Source of the DNA: Stereocaulon alpinum
Taxonomy: Eukaryota; Ascomycota; Lecanoromycetes; Lecanorales; Stereocaulaceae
Direction: 5' to 3'
Assembly: GCA_018257865.1 (NCBI GenBank)
Contig: JAEUBA010000193.1
Coordinates: 1 to 28,084 of the forward strand
Length of the DNA: 28,084 bases
The position numbers and the translations under genes were made by a program. Position 1 is the first letter of the stretch; the number at the start of each line of letters is the position of its first letter. The notes beneath the pieces are model-generated. The model was given only the letters and a program-made list of their open reading frames with translations, did not search any database and had not been told where the DNA came from. This document shows, one piece after another, positions 1 to 11,900 of the stretch.

Positions 1-119
1 GGTTTCTTTCGCGTCTAGAGGGCCTTTAACCCCCCTAGATTTCCTAATAATATAAGAGAACACCCTTATTAGTATATATAGATACTAGAATAGGCGTATA
101 AATCAATCAATCAATCAAG
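1..119 (+). mobile_element. LINE-A copy 0, 3' terminal fragment
   Basis: This matches the 3' ends of the two full LINE-A copies (ending at 6765 and 12743) almost base for base and finishes in a short AATC-repeat tail (101-119). The body of the element lies left of the window. The tail here is the least mutated of the three LINE-A tails, with four clean AATC units. No coding sequence is present. Confidence 0.85.
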
Positions 120-1002
120 TATAAGGCTCTTATAATTTCCACCTTTAGACTTATATACTAGTTTATTATACTTAGAGGCGATAGTATTATAGCGCGGTAG
201 AGATATCTCTAAGGTAGAATATTTATTCTTCTAGAAGAGGCTAGGACTTCTAAATTAATAAAAGATTCGTTAGTATTAAAATTTATAGAGTAGAAGTATA
301 GGGTCGTACCTAGCCTCTAAGCCTACTATAGACGTTAATAGAGTACGGAGTAACCCCTAGTTCCTATCCTACTCCTTAGAAGTATTATCGCCGCTGCTAT
401 TAGTATCCTTATCTTTATCCTAAATTATAATTAGCTTATCTAAAAGATATTAGATAACTATTTAAATCCTTTAGAATCTAAATTTAGTATTTAATACTTA
501 TATAAACTACTAGCTTTATTTAAACTCGAGCTTATATAACTACCCCTATCTTTAGGTCCTAGGCTAGAAGGATATCTAAATTTAGGCGGTAGCTACTTTT
601 GTAAAGTAGTAATCTTCCTATTATTATTATTAATATTAGGTATTATACGTGAGTTCTCTAGGAGCTATTAGATATATCTATAGCGGCTAGAGTTATCTAA
701 ACTAACCTAAATATATAGCCTCTCGTAGAACGTATTAAATAGTATAATCCTCTAAATAACTATTACTTACTACTACTAGTTTCTCTATTAGATATTAGTA
801 TCGTTTTTAGCGATAGATAGAGCTAATATACCTACCTTAAATTTTACCTTCGCCTAACTTAGGACTAGTAGTACTATTATAGTTATTCTTAGTAGTATAT
901 TCGAGATTATTATTAAATCCTCCTATCTTATATCTATTATCTAAGCTCGTCTATAGCTATTCTTATATTTCTCTAGGATTAAGTAGTATTTCTAAGTGAA
1001 AA
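120..1002. other. Unidentified RIP-mutated sequence between two LINE-A copies
   Basis: About 880 bp with strong CpA/TpG loss and no open frame. On the minus strand some stretches look weakly protein-like after allowing for RIP stops, but I recognise no domain. There is no similarity to the other elements of the window that I can see. It could be an older transposon body or a former low-copy sequence caught by RIP leaking from its neighbours. Confidence 0.4.
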
Positions 1003-1034
1003 AGATAGCGATAATAACGAGTACGACGGGCGAG

Positions 1035-1390
1035 TATTACGGGTAACCCCGCAAGGTCACGGGCAAGGCACGTGATAGGGTTAGTAGGTAAAGGACACTT
1101 AGGAGAGGACCTAGTAATATAAGTAATCTAGGGTATATTAGGCAGATTATAGAGTAATATAGTAGATATAGGGCTAGATTACCTAGATTAGGCTAGGGCT
1201 TAGTATAATTAAGGTGAATATATAAGGAAGGGTTTTCCTTTAATAGAATGTTTCTTATCTCCTTATATTTAACTTATATAATAGAGAGGAGTCTTAGCTA
1301 AAGATAATTTAACGACTATCTATCTCTATTACCTTCTAGTACTTAATATACTATATGATTTACCCGCAGGAGTTAAACCACCCCGTTATA
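1035..1390. repeat. Solo LTR of a gypsy-type element inserted in LINE-A copy 1
   Basis: A 356-bp block absent from LINE-A copy 2. It starts TATTACGGGTAACCCC (TGTTACGGG... before RIP) and ends CACCCCGTTATA, and is bounded on both sides by GCGAG (1030-1034 and 1391-1395), whereas copy 2 has a single GCGAG at the matching point. A TATA-like GAATATATAAGG lies near 1217. Termini, size, 5-bp duplication and lack of coding sequence fit a solo LTR left by LTR-LTR recombination. It keeps an island of unmutated CA/TG (about 1050-1080), so it is less damaged than its host. It is not the LTR of either gypsy element seen further right. Confidence 0.85.
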
Positions 1391-1395
1391 GCGAG

Positions 1396-2990
1396 TAGGC
1401 CTACTAGGCTAGACGAGCGATTATACTAGGTTACGAACCTAGTAAAATAATATAAGATAGGGGGGGAGGAGAGAAGGGAGGTATTAATAGTAAAGGTAGA
1501 TAAGGAACGCGTCCTAATATAATAATAAGGTAATAGTAATAATAGTAGAAACCTACTAAAGATCTATAAGGCCCTTAAGGTAGGGAAAGAATTAAAGAAA
1601 GAATATAGTATATAAAGGCTATAGAGTAGGTACTACTAAAGTTTATAGAGAAGGTCTAAAAGATATTATAGGTAAATATAAATAAGACTATATAAGGCTT
1701 CTTCTAAAATATAGTAGAAAGGATTATAAAGTATATATAAGAGAATACCGCTAAAAGATATACTATAAAGGAGTACCGTAGCTAATTAATATATAAAGAC
1801 TACCTAACTAAAAGGGTAAATAATAGCTAGGCGGATAAAGCTTATATAGCCTAAAAGAGCTAAAATACTATCTACCTAGCTATACTTAGGGTAGAAGATA
1901 TTAAGAAAGCGAAGTAGGTAATAGTTAGGATTAATAATACTAGCGAAAAGATATAGATAGCTATAATAACCCTTCCCTAACTAATATAAATATTTAGGGG
2001 AGTAGAAGAAGTAGCTAGGGAGATTATTATAATAAGGAAGATTATAGAGGGGGATATTATTCTCTAAATAATCTTAGTAAAGGCTAAGGAGAAGTTAGAG
2101 AAGGATAATAAGTAAGTAAGGAGACTCTATAAGTTAATAAGAGTCCTTTAGAAGATAGTAATAGTAGCGATCTATAGAGTAAAAAAGATAATAAATATAA
2201 AGGACTAATAGGGGATCTTTAAAACCTTAAGGAAAGATAATAAGAAGCTCTACCTAAAGTTAGAGATAATAAAGGTTAAATAGCCTATATTTATATTAAA
2301 GCTAGATATACTTAAGAGGGAGAAGAGATTCTCTATACTAATAATTAAGGTCCTAAGCCTAAAGGCGGCGAACCGGCTTATTATAAAGGGGATAGTAGTA
2401 GAGAATAGCCTCCTCTTCTATAATTATTAAGAGAGAGAAGTCGCCCTTAAGTAATACTTTAACTACTATAGATATAGATATATTACTAAGGCGTATAAAT
2501 ACCCTACTTACTATAAGATATACGCCTAAAACTATATAACTAATAATTATATAGAAAGAGCTGGTAGTAAGCCTAAGTATATAGTATATAAAGGGAAGTA
2601 CTTAGTATAGAGTAAAACCTACTTAATCTAATAGAAGGAGAATACTAAGGCTAGGTAGAGAATTAAGTATAAGCTAAAATACTTTAAAGAGACCCTAAAG
2701 TAATACTTAGTAGGGCCTATACTAGTAATATTAGAAAGGACTAGCCTAAAAGGGTAGTATAAAGTAATCTCTAAAGGGAAGAGGAAGGCCTTAAAGGATA
2801 TAATAGATAAGCCTTAGAAAGGAACTAAGGAGGTAGTAAAGAGGGAATAACTAATAACCCTCTCTAAAGTAGAGTAAGGGTAATAGCCCCTATCTATAGA
2901 GAGGATTAGTTTAACGAATACCCTTAAGTAGACTTTAGGAGTAGTAAAGACTACTAAGACTATCTAAATATAGGAAAATATTTAGGCGGT
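1396..2990 (+). pseudogene. LINE-A copy 1 ORF1, zinc-knuckle RNA-binding protein (dead)
   Basis: The frame (codon starts congruent to 2455) can be followed from about 1400 to about 2990, broken only by TAA/TAG codons of the type made by RIP from CAA, CAG or TGG. A CCHC knuckle with exact C-x2-C-x4-H-x4-C spacing lies at 2455-2496; all four ligand codons now read Tyr. More paired Cys/His-like positions follow to about 2640, like the multi-knuckle C-terminus of fungal LINE ORF1 proteins. Long charged, helix-rich stretches precede it. The protein would bind element RNA in the RNP. The true start is lost because ATG has decayed; somewhere in 1396-1560 is likely. ORF2 lies in another frame just downstream and may overlap its end. 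Confidence 0.75.
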
Positions 2991-3023
2991 CCTTATCTAA
3001 TAAGGAATATACCCTACCTAAAA

Positions 3024-6000
3024 ATACTATAGTATAATATATAGAGGAAGAAGGATATAGTAATAGTACTACTTCTTAAAAATAAAGATATAAAAGATAT
3101 AGACGTATTAGTAATTTAAGAGCTAGTATATAACCTAATAAATAGAACCTTATATAATATAAGTATAAGTAGGTTCTACTTAGCCTATAGGGGAGACCTA
3201 GAGGCTAGAATATACTTCTATATAAATAAAAGGATAGATCCTAACGACTAGGGGGTAGAGTACTAGGAGGGCGACTTATACTTATTATAGATTTAGACTA
3301 AGAGAACCTAAAATAATACTAAAACTAAGGACGAAAATACTAGGGAGCTAATAGTAGAGAGGTTATAAGTATATAATATCTATAACCCTTCGCTAGTAAG
3401 CTATATATTAGTAGATAGCCCTATAACTATTCTAAGGCTAAAGGAGGCCTTAGAAAGCGAAGGCGAATATATTATAGTAGGGGATTTTAACTTATACTAC
3501 CTCTAATAGAATAACCTAAGACGAGCTATATACTATATAATAGTAGATAGGCTGCTAGAAGTAGTAGGAGAGAAGGGGATAGTCCTTAGACTACTAGAGA
3601 AGTTAGTTATATAGTAAAGTAAGGGCTTAGAGAGCGCTATCGACCTTATATTCCTAACCGAAGGCGCGTATAATATAATAGCGAAGTGCGGAGTAAGAGA
3701 AGACCTTAATATAGGGTTAGATTATATACTAATTATAATAGAGCTAGAATAGACTTAGAGCAAGCGCTAGGTATACTAGAAGAGAGCCTAAAAAAGGATA
3801 GAGATAGAGGCGACTAGCGAGGAGATCCGGAAATATATAAAGATCCTAAATAGGGTTATAGGTAGATACTTATTAGACTTAAAGGAAGCGATTAACCTAT
3901 ATATTAATAAGCTTATAGCTGCGCTATAGGAGGTAGTAGAGAATACTATCCTATTTAAGGAACCCTACGCCGGAGCTAAACTATACTAAAACGGGGCGTA
4001 TATAAGAGTTACTAAGGCGTTATAGGTAGCACTTAAGGCCTACCGCTATAATAGAAATATATAGATTAAGGAGGCTCTTTATTAGACTAAAAGGAAAAAG
4101 GTTACTATCTTATAAAAGACTAAGATAATAGCTTTCTAAGAGGGGGTCTATAGAGTATTACTAAGGCTAGGAGGAATATAGTAACTTATTAAGTAGGGAA
4201 GGGAGAGAAGTATATACCCTAAAGAGCTACTATAATTCCTAGCTATTAAAGACGGGAACGGGAATAAAGCGATAGACTTTAAAGGGAAGATAGAGGCCTT
4301 AAGGAGGGTCCTCTTCCCGCTCTTACCCTTAGTAAACCTAATAGATATTAAGGGGGCTAATTACCTAAAGCCTATTATAATAGATAGCGAGATTACTATA
4401 AAGGAGGTAAGGGACGCGATTTAGTACCTAGTAGTAGATAAGGCCCTAAGGATTTTAAGAATCCTAAATAGATTCCTAAGAGTAGTATATATAGAAATAG
4501 GGGAGACCTTTTAAAGGGTATTTTAGGTATACTTAGATTATAGATACTACCTAAAGAAGTTCTATAAAGCGAATATAGTAATACTAAAGAAGCTAAAGAA
4601 GACTAATTACTTTAAGTCTAAGGCCTATCGACCTATTATACTACTAGATATACTTAGGAGAGTATTAGAGATAGTAATAGTAAAATAACTTAGCGGAATA
4701 GCTAAAGTAAATTACCTACTCTTAGAATACTAGATAGAAGGTAGGAAGAGATATTTAGTAGAAATAGCCCTAGAGACTATTATAGACTTAATCTATATAA
4801 TATAGAACTAAGGTAAGGATAACGTAGCGAGTTTACTATTACTAGATATAGTAGGAGTATTCGATAATATATCCTATAAAAGGCTACTCTATAACTTAAG
4901 GATAAAAGGAATTTCTAAGGGGATTATCCGGTAGACTATAAGCTTCCTTAAGGATAGAGCGATATTAATAACCTTAGGGGGTAGGACTAGTTTAGTTAAG
5001 GCGGTAGAAATAGGGATCCTATAAGGATTACTAATATTACTAATCCTATTCCTCTTCTTTAATACGCTACTAATTAAAGTATACTTAAAGGTAAAGATTC
5101 TAGTATAGGTAGGAGGATTCGTAGATAACGTATACCTACTAGTATATAGTAAGATAATAGAAATAAACTATAGATAGCTAGAATAGGCCTATAAGCTTTA
5201 CTAAATATAGGCGAAAATATATAAGGCGACGTTCGCGCCTTAGAAGTATAAACTAGTATATCTATTATACGCCCCTAAAAGGTTTAATATAAAGGAGACG
5301 GTATAATTTAGTAATATAGAGGTTAAGCTAGAAGCGAGTATTAGGGTCCTAGGGCTATATATTAATACTAAACTCCGTTAGGGCCTATATATAGCGTAGG
5401 TAAAGATAAAGGCTGCTACTTAAGCCTAGGCGATTAAGTACTTAGTAGGATTAACTTAGGGAGCTATATTTAAGAAGTATAAAAAGGTATATAGTATAGC
5501 GGTAAGGCCTATACTTATATTTACTACTCTAATATAGTATACCCCTACTAGGGGGTAGGGAGCTATAGAAAAGTATATTAAGACGCTCGCGATAATATAG
5601 AATAACTACCTATAGATAGTACTTAGAGTATATAAGGTAATACTAGTCTAAATCTTAGAAGTAGAAGTAGTTATTATACCTATCTAAACCTATTTAAATA
5701 CCCTAGTTATAAGATACTAGGTACTAAGGGGAGTATACCCTTTAATAATTAAAGGTAACCGCTTAATCTATAGGAGACTATAGGGAAGGAGAGGAAGAGC
5801 GCGCCTAATATACCTAACCCTATTACTAGAAAAGGAAGAATAGGCCCTATAGGAGCTTAAGGCGAAGAATTAGGATTAAATAATAATAGTAATAAGGAGG
5901 AAGGTATATTAGTATAACCTAAAAATAGATATTAAGGAGTATTAAGACGTAGGTATCCTAGTTAAGAAGATATAAGGCTAGGTAATAATAAAGTAGATTA

Positions 6001-6599
6001 AGTAGTAGGAGGTATATAAGGATACTATCCCTAAGTACTCTTATATACCTATATAGAATAAACTATTATTTAGAGAAAGGTATAACTACTACCTAAAGCT
6101 TAGGAAGGTAGAAAGCTTAATAGTAGTCTAACTTTAAAGTAGGAAGAATAAGTTTAACTACTTCCTTTATAAGGTAAAAGTACTAGAGGTCTATAGTACC
6201 TACTATAGTTATAGATAAAGGAATTAGGATATAAAGTATATTCTCCTATACTACCTAAAGCTTAGCGATACTTAAAGGGAGCTTATTAAAGAGGTAGAGA
6301 CTTATAATATTAGGATTATACTAGTTAAGGTTATTAGTATAAGAGTAGCTATAAGATAGCTAGTTAGGTTAGGATTCCTAATATAGTATTAACTTATTAG
6401 GGAATAGCTCTCCTAGTCTAAACTCCCTATTAGAGTAGAACTAGTAATAAAAACTCTAAAGATAAAGAAGCCTAAGTATAAGTAGAAGCTAAAGGCGGCG
6501 GAACTACTAAAGTATTATAAGGCCTATTAGGGTAATAGAGATTATTATTACTAATATTATAAAGCTTAGTAGCGAGGTTAGATAGGCGGAGTAGAATAA
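3024..6599 (+). pseudogene. LINE-A copy 1 ORF2, AP-endonuclease/reverse transcriptase (dead)
   Basis: One frame (codon starts divisible by 3) runs about 3024-6599 with only RIP-type stops. The N-terminus holds the exonuclease/endonuclease/phosphatase-family nuclease: the catalytic Glu motif I-(stop)-E at 3114-3122, where the stop replaces Gln, and GDFN at 3480-3491. The reverse transcriptase spans roughly 4600-5400, with a YRPI-like box near 4628, a D..G.FDN box near 4845-4870 and the catalytic box reading F-V-D-N at 5118-5129 instead of F-x-D-D. The C-terminal part contains thumb-like sequence and a degraded CxxC...H-type region near 6200-6270. The start codon is lost. It would nick target DNA and prime reverse transcription of the element RNA. 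No RNase H is visible. Certainly inactive. Confidence 0.85.
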
Positions 6600-6695
6600 T
6601 AAGTAAGCTAATAAGCGAAAGTTTTTAGCTAGAAGGGGCGACTCTAAAAAGGTTTCTTTTATATCTAGAGGGCCTTTAACCCCCCTAGATTTCCT

Positions 6696-6765
6696 AATAA
6701 TATAAGAGAACACCCTTATTAGTATATATAGATACTAGAATAGGCGTATAAATCAATTAATCAAG
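6696..6765 (+). repeat. LINE-A 3' core and AATC-type tail
   Basis: About 57 bp (6696-6752) before the tail is shared with family B (minus strand at 12936 and 27959), although sequence further upstream is unrelated. The tail AATCAATTAATCAAG follows. In LINEs the 3' end is what the reverse transcriptase recognises, so this is the likely RT-binding segment. Confidence 0.7.
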
Positions 6766-7058
6766 TATATACTTAAATTAATAGGTATTATAGACGTATA
6801 TACTAAAGCTACTTAAAGCTTCTAGTAGCGATAAGTTAGTAGTAGAAGGTAATAGATCTTATTAAACTATAAACTTCTAAGAGATTAAATTAAGCTATAA
6901 TTTAGTATCTAATAAAGTAATAACCTACTATAGGCCGGTATTAAGTATTATCTAACCCTTAGTTAGGATAGAAGGACTAGCCTCTACTTTTTAGGTTTCT
7001 TCCCCCGCTTCTAAAACGGTTATAGGGGCTAATTATTTTTTACTAATACTATACTAAT
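6766..7058. other. Spacer with no recognisable feature
   Basis: About 290 bp of RIP-mutated sequence after the LINE-A copy 1 tail. I see no open frame, repeat copy or domain here. It is probably the remains of the sequence into which the LINE-A copies inserted. Confidence 0.4.
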
Positions 7059-7324
7059 TATTACGATCCTAATCTAGGGGTCTTTAATAGCTTACTAGTC
7101 CTTAATTACTTACTAGTATTTATATACCTTATCTAAGTCGTACTAGGTTCGTATCTAACTTATATCCGACTTAGCTTAGGTCTAACGCTAGGCCCCTTTA
7201 GCTTTAGCGTAGCACTTAACTAGCGCTAGGGATATTTAGGCCTATAAGCTCCCTAGCTCTTACTTCTTTTCTTCTTTATCCTATTTTCTAGATACTAAGC
7301 GTAGCCTATGACTCTCTTTTAACA
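7059..7324. repeat. LTR-like fragment related to the gypsy LTR at 18557
   Basis: Two blocks match the 222-bp chromovirus LTR: about 40 bp around 7090-7126 (CTTACTAGTCCTT...TTACTTACTAGT.TTTATATAC) and TCTAACGCTAGGCCCCTTT near 7171-7190, in the same order and orientation. The outer limits TATTAC and TTAACA resemble that LTR's TGTTAC...TAACA ends. The spacing between blocks is longer than in the 222-bp LTR, so it is a relative rather than a copy. No matching 5-bp duplication flanks it, so the ends are a guess. Confidence 0.5.
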
Positions 7325-7369
7325 TAGAGTAGGATAGAGATAGCGACGACGACGAGTACGACGGGCGAG

Positions 7370-8965
7370 CAGGCCTACTAGGCTAGACGAGCGATTATAC
7401 TAGGTTATAAACCTAGTAAAATAATACGAGATAGAGGGGGAGGAGAGAAGGGGGTTATTAGTAGCGAAGGTAGATAGGGTATATATCCTAACGCGATAAT
7501 AAAGCGATAGCGATAGTAGCAGAAGCCTACTAAAGAACTATAAGGCCCTTAGGGTAGGGAAAGAACTAATAAAAGAGCGCGGTATATAAAGGCTACGGAG
7601 TAGGTACTACTAGAGTTTATAGAGAAGGTCTAGGGGACGCTATAGGCGAATATAAATAAGACTATATAAAGCTTCTTCTAAAACGTAGTAGAGAGGATTA
7701 TAGAGTATATATAGGAGAATATAGCTGAGAGATACGCTGTAAAGGAATACTATAACTAATTAACGTATAAAGACTACCTAACTAGAAGGGTAAATAACAG
7801 CTAGGCGGACGTAGCCTATATAGCCTAAGGGGGCTAGAATACTATCTACCTAGCTATACTTAAGGCGGAAGATATTAAGAAAGCGAAGTAGATAATAGTT
7901 AGGATTAATAATAATAGCGAAAAGATATAGATAGCTATAGTAACCCTCCCCTAATTAGTATAAATATTTAGAGGAGTAGGAGGGGTAACTAAGGAGATTA
8001 TTATAGTAAGGAGGATTATAGGGGGGGATATTATTCTCTAGATAGCCTTAGTAAAGGCTAGGGAAGAATTAGAGAAGGATAATAAGTAGGTAAGGAGACT
8101 CTATAGATTAGTAAGGGTACTTTAGAAGATAGTAATAGTAGCGGTCTATAGAGTAGAAAAGATAATAGATATAAAGGATTAATAGGGGGTCTTTAAAACC
8201 CTAAAGAAAGATAATAGGAATCTCTACTTAGAGTTAGAGATAATAAAGGCTAAGTAGCCTATATTTATATCGAAGCTAGATATACTTAGGAGGGAGAAGA
8301 GGTTCTCTATAATAATAATTAAGGTCCTAAGCCTAGAAGTAGCGAACTAACTTATTATAGAGGGAATAGTAGTAGAGAATAGCCTCCTCTTCTATAATTA
8401 CTAGGAGAGAGAGGCCGCCCCTAAGTAATACTTTAACTACTATAGGTATAGATATATTACTAAGGTATATAAATACCCTACCTACTATAGGATATACGCC
8501 TAAAACTATATAACTAATAATTACGTAGAAAGAGCTAGTAGTAAGCCTAAGTGCGTAGTATATAAAGGGGAGTACTTAGTATAGAGTAAAACCTACTTAA
8601 TCTAATAGAAGGAGAATACTAAGGCTAGGTAGAGAATTAAGTATAAGCTAAAATACTTTAAAGAGATCCTAAAGTAATACTTAGTAGGGCTTATACTAGC
8701 GATACTAAGAAGGACTAGCTTAGAAGGGTAGTATAAAGTAATCTTTAAAGAGAAGAGGAAGGCTTTAGAGAATATAATAGATAAGCCTTAGAAAGGAACT
8801 AAGGAGGTAGTAAAAAGGGGATAACTAATAACCCTCTTTAAGGCAGAGTAAGGGTAATAGCCCCTATCTATAGAGAGGATTAGTCTAATAAATACCCTTA
8901 GGTAGACTTTAGGAGTAGTAAAGACTACTAAGACTACCTAAATATAGGAGAACGTCTAAGTAGCC
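7370..8965 (+). pseudogene. LINE-A copy 2 ORF1, zinc-knuckle RNA-binding protein (dead)
   Basis: Homologous throughout to ORF1 of copy 1 with the same internal spacing. The CCHC knuckle lies at 8429-8470 with all four ligand codons reading Tyr. Stops are TAA/TAG at positions expected for former Gln and Trp codons. Differences from copy 1 are mainly transitions. The distance from the knuckle to the ORF2 nuclease motif is 647 bp in both copies, so the ORF1/ORF2 frame relation is preserved. Start and end codons cannot be fixed. Confidence 0.75.
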
Positions 8966-8997
8966 CTTACCTAATAAGGGATATACCCTACCTAAAA

Positions 8998-11900
8998 ATA
9001 CTATAGTATAATATATAGAGGAAGAAGGATATAGTAATAGTACTACTTCTTAAAAATAAAGATATAAAAGATATAGACGTATTAGTGATCTAGGAGCTAG
9101 TATATAACCTAATAAATAGAACCTTATATAATATAAGTATAAGTAGATTCCACCTAGCCTATAGAGGGGACTTAGAGGCTAGGACGTATTTCTATATAAA
9201 TAAGAGGATAGATCCTAATAACTAGGGGGTAGAATACTAGGGAGGCGACTTATACTTATTATAGATCTAAGTTATAAGGACCTAGAAGGATATTAAGGAG
9301 GGGATAGAGAATACTAGAGGGCTATTAGGGGAGAGGGTATAGGTATATAATATCTATAACCCCTTACTAGTAAGCTATATATCGAGGGATAGTCTAATAA
9401 CTATCCTAAAACTAGAGGAAGCGCTAGGGAATAAGGGTAAATATATAGTTATAGGAGACTTTAACCTATACCACCTATACTAGAATAACTTAGAACGAAT
9501 AATATACTACGCTATAGCAGATAAGCTGCTAGAGGTAGTAGGAGAGAGAGGTATAGTTCTAAGACTACCGGAGAAGGTAGTTATATAGTAGAATAGGGGC
9601 TTAGAGAGTACTATTAACCTTATATTCCTAACCGAAGACGTATATAATATAATAGTAAAGTATAGGGTAAGGAACGACCTTAATATAAGATTAGACTATA
9701 TACTAATTATTATAGAGCTAGAATAGATATAGAGCGAACGCCTAGTACGCTAAAAGAGGGCTTAGAAAAGAATAGAGGCGAAGGTAACTAGGGAGGAAAT
9801 CTAGAAATATATAAAGATCCTAAATAAAGTAATAAGCCGGTACTTAGTAGACTCTAAAGATATAATTAATTAGTATATTAATAGGCTTATAACTATATTA
9901 TAAGAGGTAATAGAAGATACTATCCTATATAAGGAACCGTACGCAGGGGCTAAGCTATATTAGAACGGGGTATATATAAGGGTAACTAAAGCGTCGCAGG
10001 TAGCGCTTAAGGCCTACTGCTATAGTAAGAACGTAGAAACTAAGGAAGCCCTCTATTAAGCTAAAAGGGAAAAGGTTACTACCCTACGGAAGGCTAAAAT
10101 AATAGCTTTTAAAGAGGGAGTCTATAAGGCGTTACTAAGACTAGGAGGAGTATAATAACTTATTAAGTAGGGAAGGAAAAGGAGTATACGCCCTAAAGAG
10201 CTACTATAATTCCTAGCTATTAAAGACGGAAACGGGAATAAAGTAATAGACTTTAAGGGGAAGGTAGAGGCCCTAAGGAGGGTCCTCTTCCTACTCTTAC
10301 CCCTAGTAGACCTAATAGATATAGAGGGGGCTAACTACTTAGAACTTATAGCGATAGATAGTAAGATTACCTTAAAGGAGGTAAAGGACGCGATTTAGTA
10401 CCTAGCGGTAGATAAGGCCTTAAGGATCTTAGAGATCCTAAATAGATTCCTAAGAGTAGTATATACAGAAATAACGGAGATATTTAGAAGGATATTTTAA
10501 GCGTACTTAGACTATAGATACTACCTAAAGAAGTTCTAAGAGGCGAATATAGTAATACTAAAGAAACTAAAAAAGACTAATTATTTAGAGCCTAAGGTAT
10601 ACTAGCCTATTATATTACTAGATATACTTAGGAAAGCGTTAGAGACGGTAATAGCGAAATATCTTAGTAGAATAGCTAAAAGGAATTACCTACTCTTAGA
10701 ATACTAGATAGGGGGTAGAAAGAGATACTTAGTAGAAATAGCCTTAGAGACTATTATAGATTCAGTCTATATAATATAGAACTAGGGTAAAGATAACGTA
10801 GCGAGCCTACTATTACTAGATATAGTAAAGGTATTTAATAATATATTCTATAAAAGGCTACTCTATAACCTAAAGATAAAAGGAATCCCTAAGGGAATCG
10901 TTTAGTAGACTATAAGCTTCCTTAAAGATAGAGTAATATTAATTACTTTAGGAGGTAAAACTAGCCTAGTAGAGGCGATAGAGATAGGGATTCTATAAGG
11001 ATTACCTATATTACTAATTCTATTTCTCTTCTTTAATATACTACTAATTAAAGTATACTTAAAAGTAAAAATCTTAGTATAAGTAGGAGGATTCGTAGAT
11101 AACGTATACCTACTAGTATATAGTAAGATAATAGAAACGAACTATAGGTAGCTAGAATAGGCCTATAAGCTCTACTAAACTTAGGCGAAAATATATAGGG
11201 CGACGTTCGCGTCTTAGAAGTATAAACTAGTATATTTATTATACGCCCCTAAAAGGTTTAATATAAAGGAGACGGTATAATTTAGTAACGTAGAGGTTAA
11301 GCTAAAAGCGAGTATTAGGGTCCTAGGGCTATATATTCATACTAAACTCCGTTAGGGCCTATATATAGCGTAGGTAAAGATAAAGGCTACTACTTAAGCC
11401 TAGGCGATTAAGTACTTAGTAGGATTAACTTAGGGAGCTATATTTAAGAAGTATAGAAAGATATATAGTATAGCGGTAAGGTCTATACTTATATTCGCTA
11501 CTCTAATATAGTATACCCCTATTAGGGGGTAGGGAGTTATAGAAAAGTATATTAAGACGCTCGCGATAATATAGAATAACTACCTACGGATAGTACTTAG
11601 AGTATATAAGGTAATACTAGTCTAGGTCTTAAAAGCGGAGGTAGTTATTATACCTATCTAAACCTATCTAGATACCCTAGTTATAAGATACTAAGTATTA
11701 AGGGGAGTATACCCCTTAATAATTAAAGGTAACCGCTTAATCCGTAGGAGACTATAGGGAAGGAGAGGAAGGGTACGCCTAATACGCCTAACCTTATTAC
11801 TAAAAAAGGAAGAATAGGCCCTATAGGAGCTTAAGGTAAAGGATTAGAATTAAGTAGTAATAGTAATAAGGAGGAAGGTATATTAATATAACCTAAAAAC

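Larger units (their letters stand above)
1003..6765 (+). mobile_element. LINE-A copy 1 (Tad1-like non-LTR retrotransposon), RIP-inactivated
   Basis: A non-LTR retrotransposon with ORF1 (nucleic-acid-binding, CCHC knuckles), ORF2 (AP-type endonuclease plus reverse transcriptase), a short 3' UTR and an AATC-type tail (6751-6765) instead of poly(A). The start is set by homology to copy 2: 1003-1034 matches 7338-7369, and the match resumes at 1396/7370 after a solo LTR. From 1396 on, the landmarks of the two copies (knuckle, endonuclease, RT motif, ORF2 end) keep identical spacing, so neither has net indels. No RNase H domain is apparent. Order and domains fit the fungal Tad1 clade. No convincing target-site duplication could be found. 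Confidence 0.85.

Noticed and set aside
6507..6713. 68-codon minus-strand open frame, repeated at 12481-12687 with few changes
   Set aside because: It lies antisense to the end of LINE-A ORF2 and the 3' UTR. Its conservation between copies is explained by the LINE itself, and it is open because RIP stops on the plus strand do not read as stops in this antisense frame.
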